A stretch of 64,000 bases of DNA from Kineosphaera sp039812485 (GCA_039812485.1 JBDIAP010000001.1:1-64000), one strand, 5' to 3'. Positions 15,821-24,467 are shown, counted from the stretch's first letter. Numbers and translations are program-made. Notes: generated from the letters alone by a model not told the origin.

Positions 15821-16219
15821 GTGCGCGCCACCCATGTTCATGCCCGGGGGACGGCGCCCGGTGGGGCCGAGCGTCCGATCCAGTCGATCACCTCTGCCCC
15901 GCTCTCGTTGCGCGAGGACCAGCGCCACCGCCTGCGCAACTACCTCATCTCGATGACGATCCGCACCGTGTGCTTCGCGCTCGCCGGCGTCTTCGCCATC
16001 GCCACCGACTGGACTCCGGCGGCCTGGATCTGCGTCGTGGCGGCCGCTCTGCTCCCCTACCCGGCCGTCATCTTCGCCAACAACGTCGACCGGCGCAGCG
16101 TCGTCACCTCGCCGCAGATGCCTCGCCTGCAGCTCGAGGCCACGCACCGTGAGGCGATCACGCGCAGCGAGCCAGCCGAGGCTGCGCGGGGCCACGCACC
16201 GCCGGAGTCCGGCCGGTAG
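15821..16219 (+). CDS. DUF3099-family two-TM membrane protein
   Basis: 132 residues with the family pattern ITSAPLSLREDQRHRLRNYL followed by two membrane helices (about 48-66 and 68-86). The N-terminal and C-terminal tails are polar and probably disordered. The function is unknown. The family is confined to actinobacteria as far as I recall. Divergent from fabG, it may share its control region. Confidence 0.85.
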   Translation: MRATHVHARGTAPGGAERPIQSITSAPLSLREDQRHRLRNYLISMTIRTVCFALAGVFAIATDWTPAAWICVVAAALLPYPAVIFANNVDRRSVVTSPQMPRLQLEATHREAITRSEPAEAARGHAPPESGR

Positions 16220-16238
16220 CTCGCGTCGGCGTCGGCGC

Positions 16239-16274
16239 TCAGCCGCCGATCGGTCGGCGGTCAGCCGCCGATCG
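16239..16274. repeat. Duplicated 3' end of moaA
   Basis: TCAGCCGCCGATCG occurs at 16261-16274, where it encodes the last codons and stop of moaA, and again at 16239-16252, 22 bases further downstream. The second copy contributes to the terminator stem. Confidence 0.7.
16243..16260. terminator. Short hairpin between convergent DUF3099 and moaA genes
   Basis: CCGCCGA-TCGG-TCGGCGG is a perfect 7-bp stem with a tetraloop, directly abutting the moaA stop codon. It could serve both convergent genes. Confidence 0.55.
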
Positions 16275-17400
16275 CGGACATCGGCCGCGCGGGCTGGGTG
16301 AAATCCGGGGCGCCGATGCCGTGGCCCCGGGCCTTGCGCCACATCTCGCCGCGGATGAGCCGCACGAGGTCGCGGTCGCTCGCGCCGTCTCGCAGTGGGC
16401 CGCGCAGATCCATCTCGCCGCGGGAGAAGAGGCAGTTGCGCACCATGCCGTCAGCGGTGAGCCGCACCCGGTCGCACGCGGCGCAGAAGGGCGCGGAGAC
16501 GCTGGCGATGATGCCGACCGTCGCCGGTCCGCCGTCGACGAGGTAGCGCTCGGCGGGGGCGCTCCCGCGCTCGGGCACGGGGGTCAGCGCGAAGCGCTCC
16601 CCCAGCCGGGCGCGGACCTCGTCGGCGGTGACCATCGCGTCACGTTGCCACTGGTGCTGGGCGTCGAGCGGCATCTGCTCGATGAACCGCAGCTCGTAGC
16701 CACGCTCGAGACACCAGGCGAGGAGGTCGGCGACGTCGGCGTCGTTGACCCCGCGCATCGCGACCGCGTTGACCTTGACCGGCAGCAGGCCCGCATCGGC
16801 GGCGGCCGCGAGGCCGGCGACGACGTCGTCGAGCCGGTCGCGGCGGGTCAGCGTGGCGAAGGCCTCGCGGTCGATGGTGTCGAGGCTGATGTTGACGCGG
16901 TCCAGGCCCGCCTGCGCGAGGGGGGCGGCGAGCCGCTGCAGCCCGACGCCGTTGGACGTCATGGCGATGACGGGCCGCGGCTCGAGCTGCGCGATGCCGG
17001 CGACGAGCTGCGGGAGCCCGCGACGCAGCAGGGGTTCTCCGCCGGTGAGGCGCACCTGGCGCACACCGAGGTCGACGAAGATGCCGATGACCCGCAGCAG
17101 CTCCTCGTCGGTGAGCATCGCCGGCTTGGCCATCCACGGCAGCCCCTCGGCCGGCATGCAGTAGGTGCAGCGCAGGTTGCAGTGGTCGGTGAGCGAGACC
17201 CGCAGGTCGCGGGCCACGCGCCCGAACGTGTCGACGAGGGCGCCGTCGCGGCTCGGGTGCGGGCCAGGGCCCGGGGTCGCCGCGGGAGCCACCGAGGCCG
17301 GGGAAGCCGGGAAAGCCGGAGAAGCCGGGGTGACGTCCGGACCCGCGCCCGACGGGCCCGGCGGGCGGCCGGGCATGCCCAGGGGTACGGATCGCGTCAT
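16261..17400 (-). CDS. moaA: GTP 3',8-cyclase (molybdenum cofactor synthesis)
   Basis: 379-residue radical SAM enzyme making the first molybdopterin intermediate from GTP. The N-terminal 4Fe-4S cluster ligands are Cys74, Cys78 and Cys81 (CNLRCTYC). The second cluster uses CAACDRV and a later Cys in VRNCLFS. The C-terminal Gly-Gly needed for activity is present (SAIGG). About 55 extra N-terminal residues are a Pro/Ala/Gly-rich low-complexity leader encoded by short DNA repeats. The ATG follows TAAGGT plus 6 bases, so the mRNA is likely leaderless. No other moa gene is nearby. Confidence 0.93.
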   Translation of the reverse strand: MTRSVPLGMPGRPPGPSGAGPDVTPASPAFPASPASVAPAATPGPGPHPSRDGALVDTFGRVARDLRVSLTDHCNLRCTYCMPAEGLPWMAKPAMLTDEELLRVIGIFVDLGVRQVRLTGGEPLLRRGLPQLVAGIAQLEPRPVIAMTSNGVGLQRLAAPLAQAGLDRVNISLDTIDREAFATLTRRDRLDDVVAGLAAAADAGLLPVKVNAVAMRGVNDADVADLLAWCLERGYELRFIEQMPLDAQHQWQRDAMVTADEVRARLGERFALTPVPERGSAPAERYLVDGGPATVGIIASVSAPFCAACDRVRLTADGMVRNCLFSRGEMDLRGPLRDGASDRDLVRLIRGEMWRKARGHGIGAPDFTQPARPMSAIGG

Positions 17401-17406
17401 CCGGCC

Positions 17407-17412
17407 ACCTTA
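17407..17412 (-). promoter_or_regulatory. Leaderless-type -10 element for moaA
   Basis: TAAGGT on the minus strand, 6 bases before the ATG at 17400. It supports the long N-terminal form of MoaA. Confidence 0.55.
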
Positions 17413-17444
17413 GGCGCGTGCGTGGCGACGCGCTCGCGGCGGGG

Positions 17445-17450
17445 TAGCGT
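17445..17450 (+). promoter_or_regulatory. Leaderless-type -10 element for the SURF1 gene
   Basis: TAGCGT is followed by 7 bases and the GTG at 17458. The starts of moaA and SURF1 are only 57 bases apart, so the two promoters overlap at their -35 regions. Confidence 0.6.
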
Positions 17451-17457
17451 CGGGCCC

Positions 17458-18267
17458 GTGATCCGCATCCTGCTCACCCGGCGCTGGCTGGCGGCGCTGG
17501 CGGTCGCGGCGCTCTTCGCGGCGGCGTGCGTGCTGCTGGGGCGTTGGCAGTGGTCGCGGCACGAATACAAGGCGCAGCGGGCGCATCAGGTGGCGACGTA
17601 CTACGCGGCGGCACCGGTGCCGCTCCCGCAGGTGTTGCCGCAGCCGGACTCGGAGCTGCCGCCCGATCAGGTGTGGCGCCGGGTGCAGGCCCGGGGCAGC
17701 TACGCGCCGGACGGGCGTCTCATGGTGCGCAACCGGCCGCAGAACGTCGTCTACGGCTACGAGGTGCTCGACCGGCTGCACCTGGACGACGGCAGCTCGA
17801 TCCTCGTCGACCGCGGCTGGGTGCAGAACGCCGAGCGGGCCGACATCCTGCCGCGGGTGCCGCCTGCGCCGGCGGGCGAGGTGACCGTGGTCGGCTGGCT
17901 GCGGCCCGGCGAGGACACGCTCAACTCCGGACTCCCCCGGGGCCAGCTCGGCTCGATCGACATCCCGGCGGCCGCGGGCCAGCTCGGGGTGCCGCTGCGA
18001 CCCGCCTACCTCGTGCTCGACACCGAGTCCGACAGTTCGGGCACGGCGCCGGCGCGGCCGCAGCCGCTGCTGCCGCCCGACACCGACACGGGGCCGCACT
18101 TCGCCTACGCGCTGCAGTGGTGGGGGGCGTCCTGCGTCGGTTTCGTCGTCGTCTTCGTCTATGCGCGGCGCGAGTGGATGGACACGACCCCCGAGGGGCG
18201 CCGGCGACGCGAGGCACAGGCCGCCGCGCCCAAGAAGACCCGCATCTGGGACGAGGAGGACGGCTGA
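17458..18267 (+). CDS. SURF1-family cytochrome oxidase assembly protein
   Basis: 269 residues with the family layout: an N-terminal membrane helix (about 9-27, WLAALAVAALFAAACVLLG) ending in RWQWSRHEYK, a large outer loop (about 30-210) containing GRLMVRNRPQNVVYGYEVL, ILVDRGWVQN and VVGWLRPGE, and a C-terminal helix (about 218-240). SURF1 helps insert heme a into cytochrome oxidase subunit I. ctaA and ctaB for heme A synthesis are encoded 26-30 kb to the right. A charged C-terminal tail follows. It has a leaderless GTG start. Confidence 0.9.
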   Translation: MIRILLTRRWLAALAVAALFAAACVLLGRWQWSRHEYKAQRAHQVATYYAAAPVPLPQVLPQPDSELPPDQVWRRVQARGSYAPDGRLMVRNRPQNVVYGYEVLDRLHLDDGSSILVDRGWVQNAERADILPRVPPAPAGEVTVVGWLRPGEDTLNSGLPRGQLGSIDIPAAAGQLGVPLRPAYLVLDTESDSSGTAPARPQPLLPPDTDTGPHFAYALQWWGASCVGFVVVFVYARREWMDTTPEGRRRREAQAAAPKKTRIWDEEDG

Positions 18268-18296
18268 CCGACCGGGCCGACGGGGCCGCGGCGGGC

Positions 18297-20168
18297 TCAG
18301 TCCCCCGTCGCGAACTGGGTGCGGTAGAGGTCGGCGTAGAGCCCGCCCGCGGCGAGCAGCTCCTCGTGCCGGCCGCTCTGCACGACGCGGCCGTGGTCGA
18401 GCACCACGATGAGGTCGGCGCCGCGCACGGTCGCGAGCCGGTGGGCGATGACGAGCGCGGTGCGCCCCGCCAGGGCGGCGTCGAGAGCGCGCTGCACGGC
18501 CGCTTCCGACTCGCTGTCGAGGTGGGCCGTGGCCTCGTCGAGGATGACGAGCCCCGGTGCCTTGAGCAGGAGCCGTGCGATGGCCAGGCGCTGCTTCTCG
18601 CCGCCGGAGAGCCGGTGCCCTCGGTCGCCGACGACGGTGTCGAGGCCCTCGGGCAGCGCCTCGACGAGCGGCCACACCTGCGCGGCCCGCAGCGCGGCCG
18701 CCATGTCGGCCTCCGACGCGCCGGGGCGGGCGTAGTCGAGGTTGGCGCGGATGGTGTCGTGGAAGAGGTGCGCCTCCTGGGTGACGACGCCGACGCGGGC
18801 GTGCAGGTCGGCCAGCGCCGCGTCGCGCACGTCGACCCCGCCGACGCGCACGACTCCCCCGGTGACGTCGTACAGCCGCGAGACGAGGCTGGTCACGGTC
18901 GTCTTGCCGGCCCCGCTCGGGCCGACGAGCGCGACGAGCTGTCCCGCGGCGACGTCGATGTCGACGTGGTGGAGCACCTCGCTCCCGCCGCGCCGGTCGC
19001 CGGTCGCCGCCGACTCCAGCGACGCGAGCGAGACCTCGTCGGCGCCCGGGTAGGCGAAGCTCACGTCCTCCAGCCGTAGCGCGACCGGCCCGGCGGGCAG
19101 GGCTCGCGGGCGCTGCGGGTCACGCACGAGCGGCGGCAGGTCGAGCACCTCGAAGACCCGCTCGAACGAGACGAGGGCGGTCATGACGTCGACGCGCACC
19201 GTCGACAGGGCCGTCAGCGGGGTGTAGAGCCGGGCGAGCAGGGCCGTGAGCGCCAGCAGGGTGCCGACGCTCATCGCGCCCTGGGCGGCCCACACTCCTC
19301 CTACGCCGTAGACGAGGGCGGTGGCCAGCGCGGCGATGAGGGTGAGGCCGGTGAGGAAGAGCTGGCGGTTCATCGAGATCTGCACGCCGATGTCGCGCAC
19401 GGCCGACGCCCGCTGCGCGTAGGCGGCGTGCTCGCGGGAGGGTGTGCCGAACAGCTTGACGAGCAGCGCCCCGGCGACGTTGAAGCGCTCGGTCATGCGG
19501 GCGCCGAGCTCGGCGTTGAGGTTCATCGACTCGCGCGTCAGCCCGGCCAGGCGGCGTCCGACGAGACGGGCCGGCAGCAGGAACAGGGGCAGCAGGGCGA
19601 CGCTGGCGAGGGTCAGCGGCCACGACAGGCTCGTCATCGCGGCGAGCAGCAGCACCAGCGAGACGGTGTTGCTGACGACGCCGCTCAGGGTCGAGGTGAA
19701 GGCCTGCTGGGCCCCGATGACGTCGGTGTTGAGGCGGGAGACGAGGGCGCCGGTCTGGGTGCGGGTGAAGAACGCGATGGGTTGGCTCAGCACGTGCGCA
19801 AACACCTGTGTGCGAAGGTCGAAGATGAGTCCCTCGCCGATGAGCGCGCTCGTGCGCCGCTGCCACACCCCGAGCGCGGCGTCACCGATGGCCAGCGCGC
19901 CGACGAGCAGCGCGAGCCGCACGACGAGCCCGGTGTCATGGGCCATGATCCCGTCGTCGACGATGCGCTGCAGGATGAGCGGCGCGGCGACGACCATCGC
20001 GGAGGACGCGATGACGAGCAGCAGGAAGAGGGTCATGCGGCCCCGATAGGGCTGGGCGTAGCCCAGCACCCGCCGCACGGTGCCCGGCTTGAGGCGGGTG
20101 CCGCGCATCGAGTCGCGCGACATCGAGCGCATCGTCATGAAGCCGCCGCCCATGGCTCCCATGGACAT
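18297..20168 (-). CDS. ABC exporter, fused membrane and ATPase domains
   Basis: 623-residue half-transporter acting as a dimer. An N-terminal membrane domain of six helices (about 45-330) starts after RRVLGYAQPYRGRM. The ATPase domain has Walker A VGPSGAGKTT, signature LSGGEKQRLAIARLLL, Walker B LVILDEATAHLD and His in LVIAHRL. The substrate is unknown; lipid or drug export is typical of the family. The Met-rich start MSMGAMGGGFMTM at 20168 is chosen because GAGG precedes it. Longer frames run into the crotonase gene, whose stop lies 7 bases upstream, so the two are co-transcribed. Confidence 0.9.
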   Translation of the reverse strand: MSMGAMGGGFMTMRSMSRDSMRGTRLKPGTVRRVLGYAQPYRGRMTLFLLLVIASSAMVVAAPLILQRIVDDGIMAHDTGLVVRLALLVGALAIGDAALGVWQRRTSALIGEGLIFDLRTQVFAHVLSQPIAFFTRTQTGALVSRLNTDVIGAQQAFTSTLSGVVSNTVSLVLLLAAMTSLSWPLTLASVALLPLFLLPARLVGRRLAGLTRESMNLNAELGARMTERFNVAGALLVKLFGTPSREHAAYAQRASAVRDIGVQISMNRQLFLTGLTLIAALATALVYGVGGVWAAQGAMSVGTLLALTALLARLYTPLTALSTVRVDVMTALVSFERVFEVLDLPPLVRDPQRPRALPAGPVALRLEDVSFAYPGADEVSLASLESAATGDRRGGSEVLHHVDIDVAAGQLVALVGPSGAGKTTVTSLVSRLYDVTGGVVRVGGVDVRDAALADLHARVGVVTQEAHLFHDTIRANLDYARPGASEADMAAALRAAQVWPLVEALPEGLDTVVGDRGHRLSGGEKQRLAIARLLLKAPGLVILDEATAHLDSESEAAVQRALDAALAGRTALVIAHRLATVRGADLIVVLDHGRVVQSGRHEELLAAGGLYADLYRTQFATGD

Positions 20169-20175
20169 CGTCGCC

Positions 20176-20976
20176 TCAGGCCTCCCGCCCGGCCCCACCG
20201 TCGAGCCGGCGCGCGATGAGCCGTGCCTGGGCCCCACGCTCGGCGGCGAGCTGGGCGGCCCGATCGCGCGTCGTGGCCCCGCGCAGCAGCGGCAGCAGCT
20301 CGCGCAGCGCCGCGGGGTCGGCGGCGAGGATCGCCTCGACGAGGTCGTCGACGGTCGCCTCCAGCTCGGCGGAGGGCACCGAGACGCTCGCCAGCCCGAG
20401 CCCGACGGCCTCGATCGCGCCGATCCGACGGCCGGTGAGGCAGATCTCCAGAGTCCGGTCCGGGCCGACCAGTTCGACGAGTCGCCCGGTGCCGCCGAGG
20501 TCGGGCACGAGCCCGACGAGGATCTCGCCCATGCACAGCGACGCGTCGTCGGCGAGCACGCGCAGGTCGGCCGCGAGCGCGAGCTGGAAGCCCGCACCGA
20601 TCGCGTGCCCCTGCACGGCGGCGACGACGAGCGCGTCGACCTGTCGCCAGGCGGTGAACGCCCGCTGGTAGCCGGCGATCCGGTCGGCGATCTGTTCGGT
20701 GCTCGGCGCCGGCCCGAAGAGCCCCGTCAGCCCCTGCGGTGTCAGGAAGCGTCGGTCGAGCCCGGCCGAGAAGCTCTCCCCCGCCCCGCTGAGCACGACG
20801 ACCCGCGTCTCCTGCGGCAGCTCCCGGGCGACGGCCTCCAGGCGCGCCCACAGCCGCGGCGACTGGGGGTTCATCCGGCGCGGGTCGTCGAGGACGACCC
20901 GGGTGACGGCGCCCTCGGACGTGACCCTCACGAACTCCTGTGCCGGCCCCGACCCGGCCTGCGTCTCGTCCTGCAT
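20176..20976 (-). CDS. Enoyl-CoA hydratase/isomerase (crotonase) family protein
   Basis: 266 residues with the crotonase fold. The oxyanion-hole segments are SFSAGLD and VQGHAIGAGFQLALAADLRV. The acidic residues are in MGEILVGLVPDLGGTGRLVE; the VPD form is seen in isomerase-like members, so hydratase activity is not certain. It probably acts on medium or long acyl-CoA in beta-oxidation. The ATG follows TAGCCT by 6 bases. It is first in an operon with the ABC exporter. An ABC-F gene lies just upstream on the same strand, a pairing also seen in mycobacteria (recollection). Confidence 0.87.
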   Translation of the reverse strand: MQDETQAGSGPAQEFVRVTSEGAVTRVVLDDPRRMNPQSPRLWARLEAVARELPQETRVVVLSGAGESFSAGLDRRFLTPQGLTGLFGPAPSTEQIADRIAGYQRAFTAWRQVDALVVAAVQGHAIGAGFQLALAADLRVLADDASLCMGEILVGLVPDLGGTGRLVELVGPDRTLEICLTGRRIGAIEAVGLGLASVSVPSAELEATVDDLVEAILAADPAALRELLPLLRGATTRDRAAQLAAERGAQARLIARRLDGGAGREA

Positions 20977-20982
20977 CGGACC

Positions 20983-20988
20983 AGGCTA
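20983..20988 (-). promoter_or_regulatory. Leaderless-type -10 element for the crotonase gene
   Basis: TAGCCT on the minus strand, followed by 6 bases and the ATG at 20976. Confidence 0.6.
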
Positions 20989-21052
20989 GACGCTGCCCGC
21001 CGAGGGTCGCAGGCCGCCCGATCGACGCACTCGGGGCGGGGTCGACCGGTCG

Positions 21053-22651
21053 TCAGGCCAGCGCGATGAGGTCGAGGTAGTCCGGGCCCCACATGTCCTC
21101 GTCGCCGTCGGGCAGCAGCAGCACGCGCTCGGGCGCGAGCGCCTCGACGGCGCCCTCGTCGTGGCTGACGAGCACGACGGCGCCCTGATAGCCGCGCAGC
21201 GCGGCGAGGATCTCGGCGCGGCTGGCGGGGTCGAGGTTGTTGGTCGGCTCGTCGAGCAGCAGCACGTTGGCGCTGCTCACGACGAGGGTGGCCAGCGACA
21301 GGCGGGTCTTCTCGCCGCCGGAGAGCACGCCGGCGGGCTTGTCGACGGCGTCGCCGGAGAAGAGGAACGAGCCGAGCACCTTGCGCACCTCGGTCTCGCC
21401 GAGCTCCGGCGCGGCCGACTTCATGTTTTCCAGCACCGTGCGCTCGACGTCGAGGTTCTCGTGCTCCTGGGCGTAGTAGCCGAGTTTGAGTCCGTGACCC
21501 GGGCTCACCTCGCCCGTGTCGGGCTCGTCGAGGCCCGCGAGGATGCGCAGCAGTGTCGTCTTGCCCGCGCCGTTGAGGCCGAGCACGACGACCTTGCTGC
21601 CGCGGTCGATGGCGAGATCGACGTCGGTGAAGACCTCGAGCGAGCCGTAGGAGCGGGACAGCCCCGAGGCGGTGATCGGCGTGCGCCCGCACGGCGCCGG
21701 ATCGGGGAAGCGCAGCTTGGCCACCTTGTCGCTCTGGCGCACGTCCTCCAGGCCGGCGAGCAGCTTCTCCGCGCGGCGGGCCATGTTCTGCGCCGCGACG
21801 GCCTTGGTCGCCTTGGCGCGCATCTTGTCGGCCTGGCTCTGCAGCGCGGCCGCCTTCTTCTCGGCGTTCGCGCGCTCGCGGCGGCGGCGCTTCTCGTCGG
21901 TCTCGCGCTGTGTGAGATAGGCCTTCCAACCCACGTTGTACTGGTCGATGACCCCGCGGTTGGCGTCGAGGTGGAACACGCGGTTGACGACCTTGTCGAG
22001 CAGCGCGACATCGTGGCTGATGACGATGAGCCCGCCCTTGTAGACGGTGAGCCAGTCGCGCAGCCACGCCACCGAGTCGGCGTCGAGGTGGTTGGTCGGC
22101 TCGTCCAGCAGCAGCGAGTCGGCGCCCGAGAAGAGGATGCGGGCCAGCTCGACCCGGCGGCGCTGGCCACCCGAGAGCGTGCCGAGCGGCCGGTCGAGGA
22201 TGCGTTCGTCGAGGCCGAGAGCGGCGGCGATCGTCGCGGCCTCGGACTCCGCGGCATAGCCGCCGGCGGCCTCGAAGCGGGCCTCGAGCTTGGGGTAGCG
22301 GGCCATGGCGCGCTCGTGGGTCTCGACGTCGGCGCTGGCCATCGCGCCCTCCGTCTCGCGCAGGCGGCGCACGATGTCGTCGAGCCCGCGCGCCGAGAGG
22401 ATGCGGGAACGGGCGAGCGTGTCGAGGTCGACCTCGCGCGGGTCCTGCGGCAGGTAGCCGATCTCGCCCGAGCGGCTCACCTGGCCGGCGGCGGGCTGGT
22501 TCCAGCCCGCGAGCACCTTCGTCAGCGTCGTCTTGCCGGCGCCGTTGCGGCCGACGAGCCCGACGCGATCACCGGGTCCGACTCGGAAGGTCGCCTCGGA
22601 GAGCAAGAGGCGGGAGCCGGCGCGCAGCTCGACGCCGGTGGCGGTGATCAC
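21053..22651 (-). CDS. ABC-F family translational ATPase
   Basis: 532 residues with two ATPase domains and no membrane segment. The first has GRNGAGKTT, LSGGQRRRVELARIL and LLLDEPTNHLD; the second has GLNGAGKTT, LSGGEKTRLSLATL and LLLDEPTNNLD. Between them is a charged helical linker (RRRRERANAEKKAAALQ) that in ABC-F proteins reaches the ribosomal P-site tRNA. Members assist translation or protect ribosomes from antibiotics; which applies here is unknown. GTG 22651 is chosen for its AGGAG at an 8-base spacing. A longer frame upstream is not protein-like. Confidence 0.9.
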   Translation of the reverse strand: MITATGVELRAGSRLLLSEATFRVGPGDRVGLVGRNGAGKTTLTKVLAGWNQPAAGQVSRSGEIGYLPQDPREVDLDTLARSRILSARGLDDIVRRLRETEGAMASADVETHERAMARYPKLEARFEAAGGYAAESEAATIAAALGLDERILDRPLGTLSGGQRRRVELARILFSGADSLLLDEPTNHLDADSVAWLRDWLTVYKGGLIVISHDVALLDKVVNRVFHLDANRGVIDQYNVGWKAYLTQRETDEKRRRRERANAEKKAAALQSQADKMRAKATKAVAAQNMARRAEKLLAGLEDVRQSDKVAKLRFPDPAPCGRTPITASGLSRSYGSLEVFTDVDLAIDRGSKVVVLGLNGAGKTTLLRILAGLDEPDTGEVSPGHGLKLGYYAQEHENLDVERTVLENMKSAAPELGETEVRKVLGSFLFSGDAVDKPAGVLSGGEKTRLSLATLVVSSANVLLLDEPTNNLDPASRAEILAALRGYQGAVVLVSHDEGAVEALAPERVLLLPDGDEDMWGPDYLDLIALA

Positions 22652-22820
22652 GAGGAATACTCCTGCTGGGGACTGGGCATCGGGGGCTTCGCACGATCGG
22701 GGCGTCGGATCGTCACCCACGTGGCCCGGCGGCCGATGCATAGTTTACGTGCCTGCCCCAGGACCCTCGGCACACGCCGGTCGGACAGGGGCAGCGCTGG
22801 TGACGGCAGGAGATCCGATC

Positions 22821-23798
22821 ATGACGTTCAACGACGACGCACAGCTCGACACCTCGCAGGTCGAAAGTGGTGGCGGCGGTGGGTTCCGCCCCGGCGGCAT
22901 GGTGCTCGGCGGGGGCGGCGGCTGCCTGTCGATCATCGTCCTGCTGGTCATCATGTTCTTCAGCGGCGGCCTGCCGGGCGGCGGTGGCGGCCAGCCTGCC
23001 CCAGCCCCACAGGATCAGAGCCAGGACCAGGGGCAGGGGTCGGACGACATCTTCGGCAACCGGGGCGAGGTGACCGGCGCCGGCGGCGTCGACTCGCAGG
23101 CCTTCGGCAACTGCCGCACCGGCGCCGACGCCAACCGCGACGTGCAGTGCCGCGTCATCGGCACCGTCAACAGCGTGCAGGACTACTGGCGGCGCACGCT
23201 GCCCGAGCAGTCCAACGGGCAGCGACAGTGGCGCGACACCAAGACCGTGCTCTACTCCGGCCAGACGCAGTCGGGGTGCGGCACCGCGAGCAACCAGGTG
23301 GGGCCCTTCTACTGCCCGCTGGACCGGAAGGTCTACATCGACGCCAGCTTCTTCGACCTGCTGACGAGGCAGTTCGGTGCCGACGCCGGCAACTTCGCCC
23401 AGATGTATGTCGTGGCGCACGAATACGGTCACGCGCTGCAGGACCAGCTCGGGCTGCTCGACCGCGCCCAGCAGGACCCGAAGGGCCCCGAGAGCGGCGG
23501 CGTCAAGATCGAGCTCATGGCCGACTGCTTCGCGGGCATGTGGGCCAAGGACGCCTCGACGACGAAGGACAAGAACGGCAAGACGTTGCTCCAGCCGCTG
23601 ACCCAGAAGGACATCGACTCCGCGCTGTCCGCCGCGACGGCCGTCGGCGACGACCACATCATGGAGAAGACGCAGGGCCGCGTCAGCCCCGAGAACTTCA
23701 CCCACGGCACGTCCGAGCAGCGGCGCCGGTGGTTCATGACCGGCTACCAGTCGCAGTCGATCAACTCCTGCAACACGTTCCGGGCGAGCAACCTGTAG
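22821..23798 (+). CDS. YpfJ-family neutral zinc metallopeptidase, membrane anchored
   Basis: 325 residues. A Gly-rich N-terminus (GGGGGFRPGGMVLGGGGG) leads into one membrane helix (about 39-52, LSIIVLLVIMFFS), a Pro/Gln-rich linker and an extracellular catalytic domain. The zinc motif HEYGH is at residues 200-204, followed by a glutamate in ELMADCFAGMWA. Paired cysteines may form disulfides outside the cell. The natural substrate is unknown. AGGAG precedes the ATG at 22821. It is divergent from the ABC-F gene. Confidence 0.88.
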   Translation: MTFNDDAQLDTSQVESGGGGGFRPGGMVLGGGGGCLSIIVLLVIMFFSGGLPGGGGGQPAPAPQDQSQDQGQGSDDIFGNRGEVTGAGGVDSQAFGNCRTGADANRDVQCRVIGTVNSVQDYWRRTLPEQSNGQRQWRDTKTVLYSGQTQSGCGTASNQVGPFYCPLDRKVYIDASFFDLLTRQFGADAGNFAQMYVVAHEYGHALQDQLGLLDRAQQDPKGPESGGVKIELMADCFAGMWAKDASTTKDKNGKTLLQPLTQKDIDSALSAATAVGDDHIMEKTQGRVSPENFTHGTSEQRRRWFMTGYQSQSINSCNTFRASNL

Positions 23799-24121
23799 GG
23801 GCGACTCTCGGTCCATCACACCAGACATCATGCCCGTTCGGGCGCCCGTTCTTGTCCGTATTCGCCGGCGGGTCCCCGGCGCATCCCGGCGACCGAGGCG
23901 GCCCTCATGCCTCCCGGCGCGCGGTCGGTCCGGCGTTGTGAGACTCGAACGTCCGCAATGTGAGCCGAAGGGTCGCCCTCCGGCGACGATGTCAAGAAGT
24001 CACGCCCTCGCGGTCGCCGACGGTGAAAAGCTGCGAAAACCCCTCTCGCGCCACAACTTTGCAGGTCAGACGTCTGCGAACGGCGCCATCGCGGCCCCGC
24101 TCTCACGACGGGTTCCCGACA

Positions 24122-24147
24122 GGCCTTGTGAGATACTTCACAAGGCC
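24122..24147. promoter_or_regulatory. CRP/FNR-type binding site
   Basis: GGCCTTGTGA-N6-TCACAAGGCC is a perfect 26-bp inverted repeat. Its core TGTGAGATACTTCACA matches the CRP consensus TGTGA-N6-TCACA at every defined position. It lies about 100 bases before the riboswitch. A cAMP receptor protein of the Rv3676 type would be expected to bind; activation or repression depends on the true transcription start. Confidence 0.7.
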
Positions 24148-24225
24148 GCGCCTAGCTTTGCGAATCCGTTATCGAGTGCTCTACGTTGGCAAACGGCTCG
24201 GAACCCCTGATCCGATCCACCGATG

Positions 24226-24452
24226 CGTGTCGCTGAGTCCTACCACCGCGGATCGGTTCCCAAACGCACAGAAATGTGTGGGTGGTAGGAGCGGTGCACC
24301 CAGCAACACCGGACGCGCGATTCCCATGAGATCGTGGCGCCCTTGGGGTGAAGCCCGCGAGTGCGTTCCCCGACGACTACGACGTCGTCGGCGTGCGCCG
24401 CGGGCCGGGGCCATCCATCCCCGAATCCGACAGGTCATGCCTCGCAAGCGCC
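24226..24452 (+). ncRNA. Cyclic di-AMP riboswitch (ydaO-yuaA class)
   Basis: Conserved elements of this class are present in order: CGCTGAGTCC at 24231, a 9-bp helix CCTACCACC / GGTGGTAGG, the central TTGGGGTGAAGCC near 24345, and the 3' hallmark ATCCGACAG followed by CTCGCAAGCG ending at 24450, which pairs back to the 5' side. It lies directly before a secreted NlpC/P60 hydrolase, a standard target in actinobacteria. Ligand binding usually turns expression off. The aptamer end is only about 16 bases from the ATG, so expression-platform details are unclear. Confidence 0.85.
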
Positions 24453-24467
24453 TCCTGGATACGACAC

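Larger units (their letters stand above)
23799..24467. other. Long non-coding control region upstream of the NlpC/P60 gene
   Basis: This 669-base stretch has no credible gene. From left to right it holds unstructured sequence after the metallopeptidase, a perfect CRP-type palindrome at 24122-24147, a possible -10 TAGCTT at 24152-24157, and a c-di-AMP riboswitch from about 24226 to 24452. Short open frames across it show no coding pattern. Confidence 0.7.

Noticed and set aside
24348..24467. Extended N-terminus of the NlpC/P60 protein
   Set aside because: The upstream open frame is the riboswitch; the ATG at 24468 begins a proper signal peptide.
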